A stretch of 5,528 nt of DNA from Candidatus Sulfotelmatobacter sp. (GTDB lineage Bacteria > Acidobacteriota > Terriglobia > Terriglobales > Acidobacteriaceae), in assembly GCA_030037575.1 (NCBI GenBank), contig JASHRB010000641.1:1-5528 (forward strand), given 5' to 3'. Below the pieces are notes generated by a model. It worked only from the letters and a program-made list of their open reading frames with translations, was not told the DNA's origin and searched no databases. Both the position numbers and the translations under genes were made by a program. Every line of letters starts with the position of its first letter. Within the stretch, counting starts at the first letter, position 1. Shown in pieces: positions 5,105 through 5,528 of the stretch.

Positions 5105-5462
5105 ACACACATCACGACCAAGACGACGTACAGTTTGCTCCTGGATGAGTTACGCAGCCGTGCCTACATGAAAGTGGGTTTCTGTTGCTGAAGTCTACGA
5201 CTATCTCGTAACGAGCCAACAAGTCTGGGAAGAGTGGAAGCTGCCGGAGGGCGAGGTGTACGACCGGACCTACATCGACCAATATCTTGAAGCCAATCGG
5301 GACTTGCTGCCGCTAGGCTTCGTTAGAGACAACGTCCAGCAAATTCAGAACTGTCCAGACGCCGTGGTCGAGGTACGCTTGATTGTCGATCCCGCCGAAG
5401 ACACGTCGCACGCCGAACTGAAGAACGTCCCCTGCGAAGAACAGCACGACGCCTCAAAATAG
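5105..5462 (+). pseudogene. Frameshifted remnant of a small gene, function unknown
   Basis: Two overlapping open frames read as one broken protein. The first frame, from about 5105, gives a protein-like stretch around LLLDELRSRAYMKVGF and hits TGA at about 5189-5191. The second frame (open from 5172) continues with VAEVYDYLVTSQQVWEEW and runs to TAG at 5460-5462. Skipping one base near 5171-5184 joins them into about 118 codons. The joined chain is acidic, with many D, E, Q and V residues and no membrane segment or signal peptide. No plausible ATG lies at its 5' end, so the N-terminus may also be lost. A shorter intact reading from the GTG at 5256 (68 residues) is possible, but it would discard the coding-like sequence just upstream. 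I do not recognise the family. The single-base shift could be a true mutation or a sequencing error. Confidence 0.45.
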
Positions 5463-5528
5463 CGGAGATCGTCCGTCATGAATGGCGAGATCAGGTGCAT
5501 CTGATACGCATTTTGGGTAGGGATTCTT
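5463..5528. other. Non-coding window end
   Basis: The last 66 bases follow the stop of the frameshifted remnant. I see no gene, RNA or clear hairpin here; an ATG at 5478 opens no meaningful frame before the window ends. Confidence 0.4.

Noticed and set aside
5050..5145. A protein-like stretch in a third frame, around RRERLGYFANTWV, between the NADAR-like gene and the remnant
   Set aside because: About 30 codons with no start and no recognisable motif; it might be an older piece of the neighbouring remnant, but it cannot be supported.
1..5528. CRISPR array, tRNA, rRNA or insertion-sequence transposase
   Set aside because: No regularly spaced repeats, no tRNA cloverleaf, no rRNA-like conserved sequence and no transposase motif was seen on either strand.

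Overview
This window looks like accessory chromosomal DNA from a soil-type bacterium. My best guess is an acidobacterium (Terriglobia-like). The reasons are the moderately high GC coding style, the exported proteins with short signal peptides ending near '...AQ', and a DUF4199 membrane protein close to a membrane-tethered LuxR-type regulator. That assignment is inference; no marker gene is present.

Layout. Positions 1-124 are AT-richer sequence with no recognisable gene. At about 125 the sequence switches abruptly into the middle of a group II intron reverse transcriptase/maturase gene on the + strand. The intron's 5' RNA domains and the first RT blocks are absent. Its YADD catalytic box, maturase region, HNH-like tail, 34-nt domain V and domain VI are present up to about 1223, so this is a 5'-truncated, presumably dead retroelement. 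Positions 1224-1493 are non-coding and hold a strong GC hairpin.

Next come three minus-strand genes, transcribed in this order: a small membrane-anchored LuxR-family DNA-binding protein (2988-3434), an exported protein of unknown function (2113-2799), and a four-helix DUF4199 membrane protein (1494-2042). The exported protein has an excellent ribosome binding site, and its upstream gap contains short palindromes that could be operators. All three products appear to act in or across the cytoplasmic membrane. They may form an envelope-linked sensing module, but that role is inferred from location and architecture only.

A 376-base shared upstream region (3435-3810) separates the regulator from a divergent + strand gene (3811-4995). 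That gene encodes a 394-residue exported protein. From about residue 150 it matches the landmarks of the NADAR/YbiA fold (LSN-YP, STEHYWQAVK, LGDRK, LM-EIW--KY, the C-terminal GYLN-IRDL), interrupted by about 120 extra residues. NADAR proteins are normally cytoplasmic enzymes acting on ADP-ribose-type or riboflavin-intermediate N-glycosidic bonds, so an exported version with an insertion and an altered C-terminal active-site segment is the most interesting item here. The window ends with a short hairpin after this gene and a small, apparently frameshifted gene remnant of unknown function (5105-5462).
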